A stretch of DNA of 64,000 nt from Earliella scabrosa (GCA_022605405.1 JABYQQ010000033.1:62001-126000), one strand, 5' to 3'; positions 1-14,360 are shown, counted from the first letter of the stretch. The notes: generated by a model not told the origin, from the sequence alone. A program made the numbers and translations.

Positions 1-1097
1 AGGTTCGGAACAGCCCAGATCCAGTAGTTGTCGATGTCCTCGTCAGGCTTGTCGGCATTGAGCTACGAATATGAAGCATCGGTTGAGTTCCATGACATAG
101 GGCGTAGGACATGAAGACTTACGACGAACGAGTACCGCATGCCGGCGAAGATCTGAAGAGAGTCGACCTCGCGAGGCTCAACATTGACCGCATCGGCCTC
201 AATGATGGTCATCGAGTGACCTTGGATCTGGAACGTGTAGTTCGGGTCGCAGGACAGGCTGACGAGGCGGAAGCGGTAACGCTTGCCCTGCTGAACGGTG
301 ATCACGCTCAGCGGAGCGTTCGCGTCGCCTCCGGCCTCACGACCGAGACCGTTGATAAGAGTCGAGTCAGCCCCGGCCGGGAAACGAGGGCCTTGACGCG
401 CAAGGACGTGCGCCCAGTCCGCCAGGGTGATGACGGTGGACTCTGCGACGCATGATCAGACATGATCACATATCGACGAGGCCCGACGCACCATCATCAA
501 CATCGTAGCGAGACTTGTGAGGATCGTTGGGGTCGTAGACAACCATCGGCCCGCGCAGGCCGTCACAATACTGCGTTGACAAGTGGCTGTGGTACCAGAA
601 CGTGCCCGCCTGGCCCGGGGCAGAGAAGTCGTACAGGAACGAGTGGCCCTCCGAGATCGGGCACTGGTTCACGAAGGCACCACCGTCTGCCCAGTTGGTG
701 CCCTTCTGGAAGAAGCCATGCCAGTGCTAGAAGTGCGGCAGCTGCGTCAGCTTGGCAGCGCTCGATAACTACACAGACACTTACAATGGTGGTCGCAGTC
801 AACATGTCCGAGTCAGTGAGCTCGTCGATGACGTTGATCCTGAAGTTGTCGCCCTAAGGGAAGATGAGTATGAGGTCATAGCAAGTACACGAAGATACGT
901 CAATGTACCTTGTTACCGACGATGAGCGGGCCGGGGGTCTGGCCGTTCATGACGACCGCAGGCCGAGTGAACCCATCCGGGTTGACATTCGCGTTGGTGA
1001 TGGTAAGGTCCGCGACGGGGCCTATGGCACCAGCAACGAGACGGCTATGCGAGAGGCAGAGGGCAACGAAGGCCACCAAAGACTGGAACTTCGACAT
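1..1097 (-). CDS. Laccase (multicopper oxidase), 5' part, runs off the left edge
   Basis: Secreted blue copper oxidase that oxidises phenolics and lignin fragments while reducing O2 to water. The start is the ATG whose complement is at 1095-1097; it opens a signal peptide ([15 protein letters not shown]...) followed by the mature N-terminus [19 protein letters not shown], as in Trametes laccases. Copper motif L1 ([16 protein letters not shown]) follows an intron that starts after the codons for MLTATTI. Motif L2 ([19 protein letters not shown]) lies around 540-600. Further exons give TVITLADW, then [19 protein letters not shown] (about 225-300), then the block ending NYWIWAVPN at 1-60. At least four introns, all with gtaagt- or gtgcgt-like donors, are visible. 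The C-terminal domain with motifs L3 and L4 is outside the window. No frameshift is visible. Family assignment is certain; the exact laccase subtype is not. Confidence 0.96.
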
Positions 1098-1198
1098 GGT
1101 GGAAGAAGGAGCGTACAACGCGGGCTGTCAAAGAAAGGCGAAGAGGAAATGAGATGCAGCCCGTTGGTGAGATGAAGTCGTCCTCCGAGAATCAAGCG

Positions 1199-1204
1199 TT
1201 TATA
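1199..1204 (-). promoter_or_regulatory. Probable TATA box of the laccase gene
   Basis: On the minus strand the sequence reads TATAAACG about 100 bases before the laccase ATG, a usual distance for a basidiomycete TATA box. A TGCACTC at 1256-1262 fits the metal-response consensus TGCRCNC described for laccase promoters, but a single match is weak evidence. Confidence 0.45.
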
Positions 1205-4200
1205 TGACTGTCAGAACACGGAGACGCCCCCTGTGGAGAGAACGCAGGTCGGTTCTGCACTCGGAGAGAACAGACGTAAGCGTCATCGCCGTCTGAGAAG
1301 TGCACAGGGCCCAATTCGGCGAGTCTCGTGGAGCGCAATAATCGCGCGGAGGTCGGACACGGCAGCGTCGGTTAACCACCGGTAAGGCACGCTTTCGATT
1401 GACTGCGGTCGCAGACGCGTCCATCAACCGATTTCTGGCAAATGGTAGTACAGTGCGACGAACGCGGGACTCCAGGTGGGTCTTCGCAACGTATCTGGGC
1501 CGTTCGTTCGAGCATTGGACCAAGATCGCTGTGCGAACATGACAGGGAGCTGATGGAAAGGCATGTCAGTCCCTCAGACATCTCATCAGGGACGGCAGAA
1601 CACAATTACCGGTCCTGGGTGACCGCAACTGCAGTAGCGGACGAAAAGCGTAAAGTTTCAGGTTCAAGGCCGACAGTACGCATCAGCGCGCTCACTGCGG
1701 ACGGACATCTCCAGTGCAGCTCCGGTTGATGGATGCCTTTGTAGGCTCGACCACGGGTGTACTTACTGCAGAGCATGATGCCGGCATTGGCGAATAAGGA
1801 TGGTCAAGTCCCTAAACGTTCGCAGGATGGACGCACAGTGGGAAGGATTGGCAGGAATAAGTGTCTTGGTAGTAACCATTGCATAGAGTCCTGTGTAGGC
1901 CAAGCATGCGTCGTTTACGCTGGAATGCTGGTGTTGTAAAGATCAGGGTCAGTATGCAGACCTCCGACTCCGAGTCCGACTCGGAAGAGTGAAACAGCTG
2001 CCGAGGCGCTGCGCATTTTCGCACGCTCAGGCGCCCATGGCCGACGCGTAACGCGCCCGCCGAATGCTTATCGACCTGGACTTTCACAACACGCAGTTAC
2101 CAACCTTCCAACAGATCAGCTGCGGACGGCCATCGCGTTGTGGGAAACCTTCATGAAGTGCATTCTCCGCCCAGCTCAGTATACCGAGGTCGAACAGTGG
2201 TCACTCGAGCTGTTGCAACGACGACCACTCCAGTCCAAATGTCATCTTACATGTCTAATGTCAAGGTTCCATCTCAATCGTATCCAGCTCGTGGCGTAAT
2301 TACTGACTGTCAATAGCTATTGTCAGGCTAGTGTGGGGTCGCCCCAAGTCGGTGACAATAGTTTGATGGCCGTATTTCGCCGCGTCTTGGCGGACTTAGG
2401 TTCCCAAGTCCAAAATGGTCTGAAGCTCTCTGACTGAACTCCACTTCTGTAGTCTGGCCAGCAAGCCGCATCGCGGATCGCTCGTACCTCAATGGCTGCG
2501 GCAAGTTAACCGTGCCTGGACGCATCTGGATCGTTGATGTCGAGGCGAATGGGACATGTGCAACCTTCGCTCCATCTCCAGATCTGTATTGCCGCACACG
2601 GCCACAACGCCGGGGCCTATTGAGTAAGAAGAATCACAACCACGAAGTTTCACAATCGGGCATATGGGTGAGCTGAGGTAGGTCTATTCTCCCTCTTCGT
2701 GATGTTATCCACCCTCGTTGGTAGAAACATGCTGTATCCCAACAAGTAGGTGGTATTGGGCGTGCAGTTGAACGACGCACGCTCTGATTACTTATTTTCA
2801 TGGCTTGACGAGCTTGGTGTGGACGGAAGACTCTCATCAGGTATCCTAAGTCGCTGGTAGCGATATGTCATTCGAGCCGCCAAGGAGCATGGCTGGTCAT
2901 GACTTTCCCAACTCTGTCATCATTGAGGATCACATTGGTAAGTTAGAGTATCGTGTATGCACTCTACGTTGCATCATAAAGTCGCCATCTTCTCCCCTGG
3001 CTAACCATTACGGTGTAAATGATGCGCGGCGGAGCAGCAATTGGCTACACTTGGCCGTATGACTCTGAAGGAGTCATTCTTACTCTTTCTACGTCGGCCG
3101 CCGCACATGCTGCTGTATGCGATGCACGCGAGCGCGAGGGCATCCTTGCCCTCACGGTCATGAAGCATGACAACACTGATCGGATTATTGAGAAGTCTTC
3201 ATTTCCGCATCGGCGTTCGAATACTCACTGATACTTACTCACCTACTGACGAGCGTCGTCAGCTAGGTATAGGTCTGTTCACACCCCAAATGCCCTACAT
3301 TGCACCCACTTGAAACCCGAAGATGTTACTCGTCTCTATCAGGAGTAACGTCCGTCCAGGTCTGTACTCTGAACAACGCAATCTTACTACGTTCGTAAGT
3401 ACCTACATTTCTACCGCCCGCGATCAAAGTCGCATTAGCCGAACGGTCCTTATGCGCGGTGTGGTCGCAGCGCGCCGCTAAGTGGTCATGGTTCGGCAGG
3501 GCTCGTTGGCACTCCAGATGCTGACCATTGCTCACAGCACAGATGACAGAGGCTCCGATGCACATCTGCGCACAAACGATGCGGACCTGACCCAAGACCA
3601 ACCGTTCATACTACCGTGGTCTGTAGTTGCGCTTGTGACTCACAAAACTGCCTCACTAGCGAAGTGCCTGACGAGCTGGGGTGACATGACAGTGAGCAAC
3701 TGTTCGCCATGCTAAAGACGTAACTCGTGGGATTTGTCAATACAGCACGGCCTCATTGTTGGCCGCCATCCCGTGGGATTCGCCTCCAGCTCCTGTTCGA
3801 CGCATTGGGGCAGGGCGGCCGAGCCCAGTAAGCACAAGAACTGACATTTGTGAGCTCCTGATCGTTAGCAGCTGAAGTAGCAGCTCTGGGCGGACGAGTT
3901 CCTCTCACGTACGTCCTCGCTCTCGCCCGATTTCTCTTGAATCTGTCAAACGAAGCTCACCACCACTGCATTTGCTTCCGCGCAGACGCCACAATCCAAT
4001 GACGCTTGTTGTTTGAGCACTTGGTGCGATCAGTTCCTGTATCGAGATAGGCTGCTCGGGGGGCTTCCGGCGCAGCAGAGGGCGATCGTCGGACGAATCT
4101 TGCGATCTGGACATAATGGAGCGTTACCACACCCAGGCTAAACAGACTTTGCGGCGGCGGAGGCCGTTCTGTCGCGGCTCCGCAGGGTGTCCGCAGCTCG

Positions 4201-4688
4201 AAACGCAGCACTCACGCCGAACACCGCGCGTCGTCTCCGTGCGTCGCCTTTTGCGCTGGGACGCTGTGTGATTGGTCCTTATTTCCCTCCGTGCGTCGGC
4301 GCGCGTCCGTCGCACCGTGTTCGCATTCTACCCAAGTAGGATCACAAGGTGTCAGGAACTGTTGCTCATTCGCTCGCCCATCTACCGCATCAGCCTCGCT
4401 CCTGCCAGACAACCCGCCGCGGGTCGGCTGCATGACTGGCTGCGCCGCGGCGGCCTCTCGCGCGAGCATCGGATCGACGCCTTAGAGGAGGCAAGACTAA
4501 CGGCAACATGCCCCTCCGTCAGCCCTCTTGCATACTTCGTCTTGTCCTGCCACCGCACGGAAATAGACCAGTCGTGTCTTATAAGTCCTCGCTGAGTGGA
4601 CTCTGCCGCTAAGCTGCGCTCGCTGTTCCACATCTGATATCGTTGCATCGCTCTCGCTCTCCTCCCCGACACCTCCTACGCTCACATC
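1205..4688. other. Long intergenic region, no supported gene
   Basis: Upstream of the laccase. Only short open frames occur, without signal peptide, domain or plausible splice pattern. At about 1965-1990 there is a short CTCCGA-type tandem repeat (ctccgactccgagtccgac), a motif that recurs near 50.25 kb. The rest looks like unstructured intergenic DNA, GC-rich towards 4.1-4.6 kb. Confidence 0.5.
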
Positions 4689-5078
4689 ATGCAGTTCAAG
4701 ACCCTCATCACCCTCGCAGGCGTCGCCGCCGTCGCCGTCGCTGCCGTGCGTATCCCGGACGTCGGCCCTCGTCGCATCCGTGTCCTTCTCTGACCGGGAG
4801 CCTTCTGCTCCTCCTTCTCTGCAGCCGAACGGCAAACGTGCCGACGAGGCCGACGTCAGCCCGACCCTCACTACTCACTTCACCACTGAGACCTTCACCG
4901 CGACGCGCGTCCTTCAGAGCATGATGACGGGTGAGCGCCCCTTCGCCGGCTGTCGTGCATGTGGTAGTCCGCTGACATCTTCATCGTCGCAGTTGAGCCG
5001 TTCGTCACCACCGTCACGAGTGAGACGACCTGGACGGTCGCCCACACCGTCACGCGCATTCGCCCTACCCCGAAGTGA
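4689..5078 (+). CDS. Small secreted Thr-rich protein with a Kex2-like site
   Basis: Unrecognised small protein of 82 residues reconstructed from three exons: 4689-4745, 4825-4930 and 4993-5078. Introns are gtgcgt...ctgcag and gtgagc...cgcag, and the reading frame is kept exactly across both. Residues 1-19 (MQFKTLITLAGVAAVAVAA) look like a signal peptide. NGKR at residues 21-24 is a dibasic Kex2-type processing site that would release a peptide starting ADEADV. The mature part is rich in Thr, Val and Ser (HFTTETFTATRV, TTVTSETTWTVAHTVTR), has no cysteine and ends PTPK. It is not a mating pheromone precursor, since there is no C-terminal CaaX. Possibly a cell-wall or secreted effector-like peptide; function unknown. 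Confidence 0.7.
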
Positions 5079-6710
5079 GCCGTCGTTGCCAGTAGCGGGT
5101 CGCACGTCACGATGCAGCCTCCCATCGTTCCGGTCTTGCAATCCTTTTTCCACAAGGTGGGACATCGTCTCCCTTCTTATTCACGGTGTGTGGCCCACTG
5201 ACGATCCTCCCGCGCTTCCTTGCAGCCTCACGTTCGTTTTTGTTGGCCGTCGGGCCTGGAGTAGTCTAATAAATGTCTGATGTTGGTTCTCGGTTTCGGC
5301 CCGTACACTTATTTTCCCTGTGCGAATGTATAATCAGCTCTCGTTGGATAGGACGATATAATGCATCTCTCGGATGCTCACCGTCGGTGCGCTGACTTCG
5401 TTCGTTGGAGCCTTGGATGTACATCTGCTAGAGGAAATCCTCGCCCGTCGACCATAGACACTGCAGTTTCCTGCGTGGCGGCATGTAGGCAGGACGACAT
5501 GGATGGATAGAGATTTCGAGTCGGAAGACAAGTACTGGTGTTCTCGATGGCGGCGCCTCTTACATATAACATATACACATCGGGCCTCCGAATGCGTCTA
5601 GGAATTTGCCATAAGGACAGTCGGGCTACCTCAGACCTGGAGACGGTGATCGCCGTAGGTTAGGACTAGCCACAACTTGGATGAGTTGGAGGACCGTCGG
5701 ACCGGAGCCGGTCCCAGTCGGCCCGGGCATCACAAAGCACCTAGGCTCGCCCTCCAACCGTCGTATGTAGTTACTAGTCAACAAACTCAAACTCCTCTGT
5801 CACTCCCCCGTCTAGACCTACTGACTGTCGTAGTCGCATGCAGGTCCTGCCGCGAAAATGCCACGACCAGGCGGGTGCCCCGTTGCTACCTGGTAAGTGA
5901 AGAACATCATTCTATGAGTAGAGTCCTAGTACTCGTAACAAGATAGATGCAGCATTATACATACCGTACACAACGACGCGGTTGGCTGACCTATCTGTTG
6001 CCGCCTTGAGCTACATACATGTGCATAGCGATCACGACGACCTCCTCGGTCGTGCAGGGCTGCGTCTGCCGCTGTACTGGTACGCTCTATGAGGCGCAAC
6101 TGATATGATCAGCGAAATGTAGTTATGCCCGTTTCCTCTGCGAGACATACCTGGGCATGTGATCTCCCCTGTCTGGTATTGAAGTCATTGCAGACTCCAT
6201 ATCTGTTTGAACCTGTATGTCCTCAGTGAGGCGTGAAAGGGCAAACGGTACTCACTACCCCGCGTCGCGCGTACTTCCATGATGACATGTGCAGTAGAGT
6301 CAGGGTGAGTTGTGACAGGGACGGTACCCAGACTCGTCCTCGAAGTGGTGTGATGCTGAGGGTTTGTTAGGGGAGAGCGCGTCCGACTGTTGTTCTCAGG
6401 ACCGACCTACTATAAGAATAAGGGACGTACTACATCATAGATTTTCGGCCTGAGTGAGAGCAGACACTCGTGCATCGTGACTGTGGTAGTCAGTGGACGG
6501 GCTTGAACAGGCCCACGATGCTCGCACTAGTTGTCGCTATGAGCAACAGAAGAACACATTCCTGCATGTGCACAGGCCTATCGCCGGCGACGAGAAGCTG
6601 TGAGGATCAGCGAAACCCATGATATACACGATTCAAGCAGACAATACAACACGAGAGCAAGACACAAGAACGGGAGACAGCAGCTACAATCCTTGGAAAC
6701 CTATACTTCA
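5079..6710. other. Intergenic region, no supported gene
   Basis: Lies between the 3' end of the small secreted gene and the 3' end of the HAP5 gene. Only short frames without recognisable features; nothing further seen. Confidence 0.5.
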
Positions 6711-7562
6711 CTAACCCATAGAGCGCGGTTCCACAGGGCCGGGCGGCTGCAGCAGAGACTGGAGCTGCAACAGTGCCATGTTCAGCGCATATGCGACGGA
6801 AGGCCAAATGAACGACATACTTGTTCCAGATCGACACCGCCTGGTACGTCCTCGGTGCTCGCGCCGTTTTCCAGATCACCCGACTGAGAGTCCTCACGAC
6901 TATGTCCCGCCTGCGCAGGGGTGAGCGTCATGTGGGACCAGAGAGAGGCAATACCACGCACCGTTGCATTACCCTGTGCTGCGCTTCCCTTCTTGGCTGC
7001 ACGCGCAGCGTTGCCCGACCCCGCCCCGGGAGGTTCCTCTCGTGGGACAATGTCGATGAGGAAGTCAAACTGGTCGGACTTGCTGAGGGCCTTCGCAATG
7101 TCTGCCCGAGAGAGCGTGCGCCGCTTGTTCGAGTCGGCAATGATGAATGCACGCGCGGTAATCTCCGCGATGAAGACTTGCAGGAAGGTGGGGTCAACGA
7201 AGGATCGTGAGACGAAGTCGGGGATGGGCTCACTTTCACAAGCTTTGCAGAACAGGATCGGGGCTGGTACTCGATGAGTTTCGCGAGAACCGAGTCGGGG
7301 AGCGTTCAGGACGCACCGTCTGCTGCAATCATCTGCATGGACGTATTGATGTCGCCGTGGTACGGAGAGATTGACATTGTTTGCGTACCTTGACTTCGGG
7401 GTCGCTTTTCATGACTTTCTTGATTCGTGCGAGCGGAAGGGGAGGGTGTCGGTAGTCAGGGGTCTCTTCCTCTGCTGCATCAATTTGCCTCTGCCAGAAC
7501 GAGCGCAGGAAGTCATTGAGGGGCTCTCCGGGTTGGACAAACGGCTTAGACGAGGAGGACAT
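6711..7562 (-). CDS. HAP5: CCAAT-binding factor subunit C (NF-YC / HAP5), histone-fold protein
   Basis: Subunit of the heterotrimeric nuclear CCAAT-binding transcription factor (HAP2/3/5). It pairs with HAP3 through a histone fold and binds promoters. The protein (about 190 residues) starts [14 protein letters not shown] at 7562, then has the diagnostic block [17 protein letters not shown] and [16 protein letters not shown]. Later exons give [49 protein letters not shown] and [12 protein letters not shown], which is the complete H2A-like histone fold. The last exons encode an acidic tail ending [13 protein letters not shown] with a stop at 6711-6713. Five short introns are needed and all have GT-AG ends. 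It is transcribed divergently from RVB1, with 218 bases between the two start codons. The fold is intact and assignment is firm; the last two splice sites are my reconstruction. Confidence 0.95.
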
Positions 7563-7780
7563 GGTGTGCGAAACAAAGTCCAGTCCAATATCTACGCGAC
7601 GCTCGCTGCCACTGACGCGCCTGGTTTTCCTTCGGAGCTGGAAAAGTCTGCGAAAATCTTAAGCGGACCTTCGTCGGCATTGGTCGGAGTACCAAATACC
7701 CGACGCGCGTTTCGCGTTCGCTCCTCGTCGCGTCCACATCGTTCCTCCCCGTGCTTTCGACGTGATCGCTCCCCGCTACG
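7563..7780. promoter_or_regulatory. Shared divergent promoter of HAP5 and RVB1
   Basis: The 218 bases between two divergent start codons must hold both 5' UTRs and both core promoters. No clear TATA box is visible, which fits housekeeping genes. Confidence 0.6.
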
Positions 7781-9567
<1,787 letters not shown>

Positions 9568-11499
9568 TTGTAGGCAAGAGCGTTCGGAGGTGCGGCGCGG
9601 GTAGCGTATATAGTGGTGACTACTGTTGCCTTTCCTCTCCGGTTGCATGATTGATTGACATCTGTGGACGTGTCAGGTGCAGCCTTGACTTCCCTGTACT
9701 AAAACGTCGACGGACCTTGCGGCGGTTCGTGTGCGGCGCGCCTCTGTATAGACTTCAGGACAGGGCGACGTGAGCCCTGACGATTGTATGCTTTGCTTTG
9801 CTGGGCAGGTCATGATTCAAATGAGCCAAGCTCAATCGCAACCCCGGGACGGTATGCGATGCAACGATGCAGAAGCCTGGCACGTTTCCAAGCATGGGCG
9901 ATGGGAACGGCGAACGGTACGTCTTCATGCATGTCCAGCCCATGATGCTTGCGTCCCGTGATATACGGCGCCAACGCATCGTTGCCACCATATTCCCGCT
10001 CTCGCGCGGGACCATGCCGTCGTCCGTCGGGACGTCTATGTGTAGAATGAGACCCGTCTCGAGCGGTCGTGACGCAACTTCACGCCGAGGTCAGGTGTGG
10101 TGGTGTGAGAAGACCGATCTCACGCGCCAACTCTCTTTCACATTGACATCGTCAGATCAAGACAGAACGTTCGCCGGGTCACCTGCTTTCCAAGATCATG
10201 ACCACTTCTCCCTCGGCTATTTCAGTTCGGAGTGTATTCGCGGCGCGGAGTACACCAGCTGCACTGCTGACACCGTGCGGGAGGATCTCACCGCCATGTC
10301 GAAGGGTGCTTGTGGATTGGTGAGGTGGTGAGGATCAATAAGTACGTCGCCGCTTGTTCGTCACAACTCTGTACGGCTTATGCTGTGGCGCTGACCTGTC
10401 ACCGGACTAGGGACCGGCATCAGCGCATGGATGTCATGTCTAGCTTCGAAGCACCGAACCAGAGCGAACTAGCACAGGGTCTCTACCACATTCCGTCACG
10501 GACGTCGTCCCTAGCTCCCGTAGCGCGCGGCTTCGCGCACTTCGTGCATGACGGGCCTTCGGTCAAGCATCGAACTCCTACGCAATGACGCCACCACAAG
10601 TCGGTACGACCTGCCGGAATGGCCGTCTCGTGCGTGTCTTATGATCGCACGTGGCATCTAGTGAGTGCCCTCTTGACTTCTCTGAGTTCATCAGGTGGAG
10701 CTGTTGGGGATTAAGCAGGGCACGGTGGCATGGTGATCGTGCGGTGGTGTACGAGGAGTAACTGCTTCGTGCGACCTTCGTCCTTGGGGCACGGTTATTT
10801 CGCCAGACCCATCCTCTCCTCCTCGATCGTCTTGGCCGCTGCACTAGCCCGAGGTCGCTGGCCTACTCTGCACTGGCCTTCAGACACAGCGCCCTGGCGG
10901 GCGTAGCAAGGAGCGACGCCCGACGTATCCGGGGGTTTCGGCCGCCAGCATGGCCGGAGGGGCTAAATCGAGCCTGAGAGCTGGGCGTGAGTGCTGTTCC
11001 TGTTCTGTCCTAGTCCATGATGCAGCGAAGCGCTTCGCGAGTCCGCCGCGCTTCTTTTCCTCCGTCGATTGAGTGCAGCTTCCCGGCGGTGGTGCGAACC
11101 CTGTCGGGGCTGGGGCAGCCCCAGATCGCTCGCCGCGGACGCGAGATGGGACGTGTGAGAGGAGGAAGAGCGCAGGAATGGCAGGACGGGATGCCTTGGA
11201 GCTTGCGGATCGGCACACGCGCAGTCGTCTACCGCGAGGGTCCTCCTCGAAGAGGTCGTGTCCCGATATTGGGGCTCGCTTACGGCGTCTGACCACATCC
11301 TTCACTCGCGCCATATGAGGTGTGCCCTTGCGCCGCAGTGAATATATATCTACCATCCCTTCGCCGCTTCTGCACTCACCCACTCACTGACTTCCTCGCA
11401 TTTTCGCTCACCCTCCCCTTAACCCGTCCCCTGCCTCCCATTCTACCACCGTCCGTGCCACTGGGCATTCAGCACCACCCCACCGTCAACCCGCAGAGG
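9568..11499. other. Intergenic region with doubtful ORFs
   Basis: No gene I can support. The longest frames (9867-10331 on +; 10880-11383 and 10963-11298 on -) are in GC-rich DNA, rich in Arg, Pro and Ser, and match no family I know. A minus-strand transcript starting near 11310 (MARVKDVVRR...) is possible but unsupported. A tatatat run near 11341 could serve the downstream gene. Confidence 0.4.
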
Positions 11500-12311
11500 A
11501 TGATCAACAGGGCGCTCCCATTCTACCTCGAGGACCGTACCGGGCAATACACAGGGTCGGACTTTGACGAGATCTACGACCGCCTCTTCCTGCGCGTCGC
11601 GCGCCCGCCCCCTTCCCAGGCCGCGCACTTTGCGGAAACGACGCTGATGGTGTACAACACCGGCCGGCGTTCGTCGAGCCAGCGCCACTCGCGCCCGCCG
11701 CAGCGCGACCCGGCGGTCGTGCTCGAGTTCGGGCCGAATGGCGCCCTCGGGACGGTCTCGTTCGTCGACTCGGGCGCGTCGATGCCGATGGCGCAGTATC
11801 TTAGGAAGACGTCTATGTTCGCTGGGTGAGTGTTGATCTCGCTTCGGGAAGATGTACGGGGAAGCGCGATGACGCAGCGTCTGCAAGCCCCGATCCGAGG
11901 TTGTATGGCAAGGTCTGGGTGCTGACGACATGCATGCTTACCTGCAGGTCGTTATCACGAAAATTCGTCGCCGCGAACGGCGAAGAGTACCGGTGGATCC
12001 ACCGCGGGGTAAAAGATCACGAGTGGTCGGTGCGTCGGATCCGCGGTTTCTGCTCTACTGGTATTGACTGCGGACACAGTGCGTCGATTCGCGCGATTAC
12101 GTCGTGGCGCACTACAACTTGAAGCCGCCAGAAAAGCCCGCATACACCACGTCGGGCAACATCCTCACCATCTACGAACCCTTCACGCACCTCGCAGTCG
12201 GTACGCGCAGAGGTTACTTCCCTCTGGCGGATGGTATACTGATTGGCCATACTTGCAGAGATCCTTGCGACACTGACCATCATGCGTCACCTTGCCGCTG
12301 GCAAGTACTGA
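11500..12311 (+). CDS. DUF6593-like protein
   Basis: Protein of unknown function with the look of the basidiomycete DUF6593 family, recognised from memory of its pattern. Four exons: 11500-11825, 11948-12029, 12080-12200 and 12259-12311; all junctions keep frame. The N-terminal half carries MINRALPFYLEDRTGQYTG, then a region with TTLMVYNTGRR and VVLEFGPNGALGTVSF. The second half holds KFVAANGEEYRWIHRG, EWSCVDSRDYVVAHYNLKPP and GNILTIYEPF, and ends in a short hydrophobic helix, EILATLTIMRHLAAGKY. The RKF...GxxYRW...VVAHY spacing and the final helix are what suggest DUF6593. No signal peptide is visible, so it is probably intracellular. The gene appears complete. An upstream GTG-initiated extension to 11320 is not credible. 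Confidence 0.75.
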
Positions 12312-13183
12312 AACATACCCATACTGCACGATACCATACCTCCACTAGTCTTCAGTGCTCTGCTCTAGCCTCTTTGTGCCCACTGCGTCTGCGGCGGATT
12401 CAACACCTGCCAGCCCTGGGATCGGGAGTGCAAAAGCCTGGTCTCACTCTGCTTGTAGCCTATTATTATTGTACAGTACTTCTTCACTCACGTCCATTGC
12501 GACCTGTAACATACCATCCATAGCATCTTGTACTGGCATTCGCTACCGTCTTGCGTTGCCGTTGGGCGCTCGAAATCTTAGTAACCACGTGGCACATCCG
12601 ACTTGGGCGTTATTGGATGCCCTAACGACCAGCTTGAGTACGAACCACTACCAATCCTCGAAGCCACTGTGACTCTGAGCTTCCGTTCGTATCTGCTCCA
12701 TCTCCAAGGTCTCCGGCATGTCCTACTTGTTATGTCAGAGGATGCAACAGTCGCGATACTGGTCGCGAGGAAAAACGGGGCCACCGGGACGACAAGCCTT
12801 GTGCTTGTGTGCTTGAACATATCGTCATCTGCATTCACGGCTTTTCAAGCTATCGACGGCAGAAGAGGCTCTTTGACGCTATCTTCCGCCGACTGAGCAC
12901 GATTGGCTGTCATAGGTCTTCTAGCGTTCGTCGGCTGGGCGTCGGCGTTGCCTCTGGTAAAGCTCGCTTCCGTCCAATAGTCGTCGGTGGTCGCACAAGA
13001 TCTCGTGATGCTCATGTCTAGCGCAATCAACCTTATGTTTCCCGAAGAGCCGCCAAAATCCCTCACTGCGGTCGTTTTCTCGGTCTGGATGCGTCATGCA
13101 ACGGCTCTTGGACGTCCCCGTGGTAGCACCCTGGCAGTATAAAGGACGTCAAGCGGGTTGCATTCAGGGCATCGCACGGCACG
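12312..13183. other. Intergenic region upstream of the first LPMO gene
   Basis: No supported gene. Contains the core promoter of the LPMO gene at its right end. A minus-strand frame at 12578-12838 has no recognisable features. Confidence 0.5.
13138..13144 (+). promoter_or_regulatory. TATA box of the first AA9 gene
   Basis: TATAAAG sits 40 bases before the ATG at 13184, a clear match to a core promoter. Confidence 0.6.
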
Positions 13184-14360
13184 ATGAAGTTCCTCGCCCT
13201 CTCTGCTGCTCTCTTGCTCTCTGGTTGCGTCGAGGCGCACACCATCTTCCAGAAGCTGTACGTCAATGGCGTCGACCAGGGCTACCTGACCGGTATCCGC
13301 GTGCCGGACTACGACGGGGTAAGTATGGATGAAGACGCTCCACCCTTCGACTTCTTCGCTAACAATTGCTATGCGACGACAGCCTATCACGGACGTGAAC
13401 TCCAACGACATTATCTGCAACGGAGGTTCGTCGCCCGCGCTCACCTCTTTGTACGCGGGTTGTTTGACCGGGATTTAGGCATCAACCCGTACCACCAGCC
13501 CATGTCGAAGGCCGTCATCAACGTCCCTGCCGGCGCAACCCTCACTGCTGAGGTATGAGCGATCACTACCTTCTCTCATTGGGCAAGCGAATGACCTGAT
13601 ACTCGTGCGCAGTGGCACCACACCCTCAATCAGAGCCCGAACGATCCGGCGGACCCCATCGATGCCAGCCACAAGGGACCGGTCATCACCTACTTGTATG
13701 CCGTGCTTTCTGTAGATCTACACTTGAGCGTCGCTTCTGAATATTTTTATCTACTACAGGGCGAAGGTTCCCGATGCGACGCAGAGCACCGTCACTGGCC
13801 TGAAGTGGTTCAAGATCCAGGAGGATGGATTTGACCCCGCTACCAACACTTGGGCCGTCGACAAGCTCATCCAGAACAAGGGCAAGGTCTCATTCACCAT
13901 CCCCAGCTGTATCGCTTCCGGCCAGTACCTGCTTAGGCACGAGATCATCGGTCAGTCTCGCTCTCGCTCCCTTCGCTTGAACGCATCGATGTTTCATTGA
14001 GATTGGGTTCTGACGTTTGTTCGTGTCGCCTGCAGCTCTCCACGGTGCGTCGAGTTACCCCGGCGCACAGTTCTACATGGAGTGCGCCCAGATCAACGTG
14101 ACTGGCGGCTCTGGCTCCAAGACGCCCTCCACCGTGTCCTTCCCCGGCGCGTACAAGGGTAGCGACCCCGGTATGCGCTTCCACTGCATCTCACAAAATG
14201 TCTTGCTTAAGATTGTGTTCTTTGCAGGTGTCACGCTCAGCATCTACTGGCCGCCTGTCACCAACTACACCATCCCCGGTATGTCTATCGCCGTGTATGA
14301 TCCTCAGGGATGTTGACTGATTACCGCGGGGATGCAGGACCTTCCGTCTTCAAGTGCTGA
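13184..14360 (+). CDS. AA9 lytic polysaccharide monooxygenase (tandem copy 1)
   Basis: Secreted copper enzyme that cleaves cellulose oxidatively, with electrons from small phenols or cellobiose dehydrogenase. [18 protein letters not shown] is the signal peptide. Cleavage leaves His1 of the copper brace at the mature N-terminus ([15 protein letters not shown]). The second brace His is in [14 protein letters not shown], and the motif HEIIALHGAS...[16 protein letters not shown] supplies the axial Tyr and the conserved Gln. Cysteines sit in [20 protein letters not shown] and the terminal SVFKC. At least seven exons are needed (for example the junctions after PDYDG, CNG, TAE and HEIIG), and all have GT-AG borders. 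There is no CBM1 tail. About 230 residues, normal for a single-domain AA9. It is one half of a tandem duplication with the gene at 15016 and shares its exon pattern. Intact. Confidence 0.95.

Noticed and set aside
4689..5078. Small secreted protein as a mating pheromone precursor
   Set aside because: No C-terminal CaaX prenylation motif and no pheromone receptor gene nearby.
10880..11383. 167-codon minus-strand frame, possible gene
   Set aside because: Arg/Ser/Pro-rich sequence in very GC-rich DNA, no ATG context, domain or convincing splice model.
11320..11499. N-terminal extension of the DUF6593-like protein
   Set aside because: It would start at GTG and encodes a Pro/Leu-rich stretch typical of a 5' UTR; the ATG at 11500 fits.
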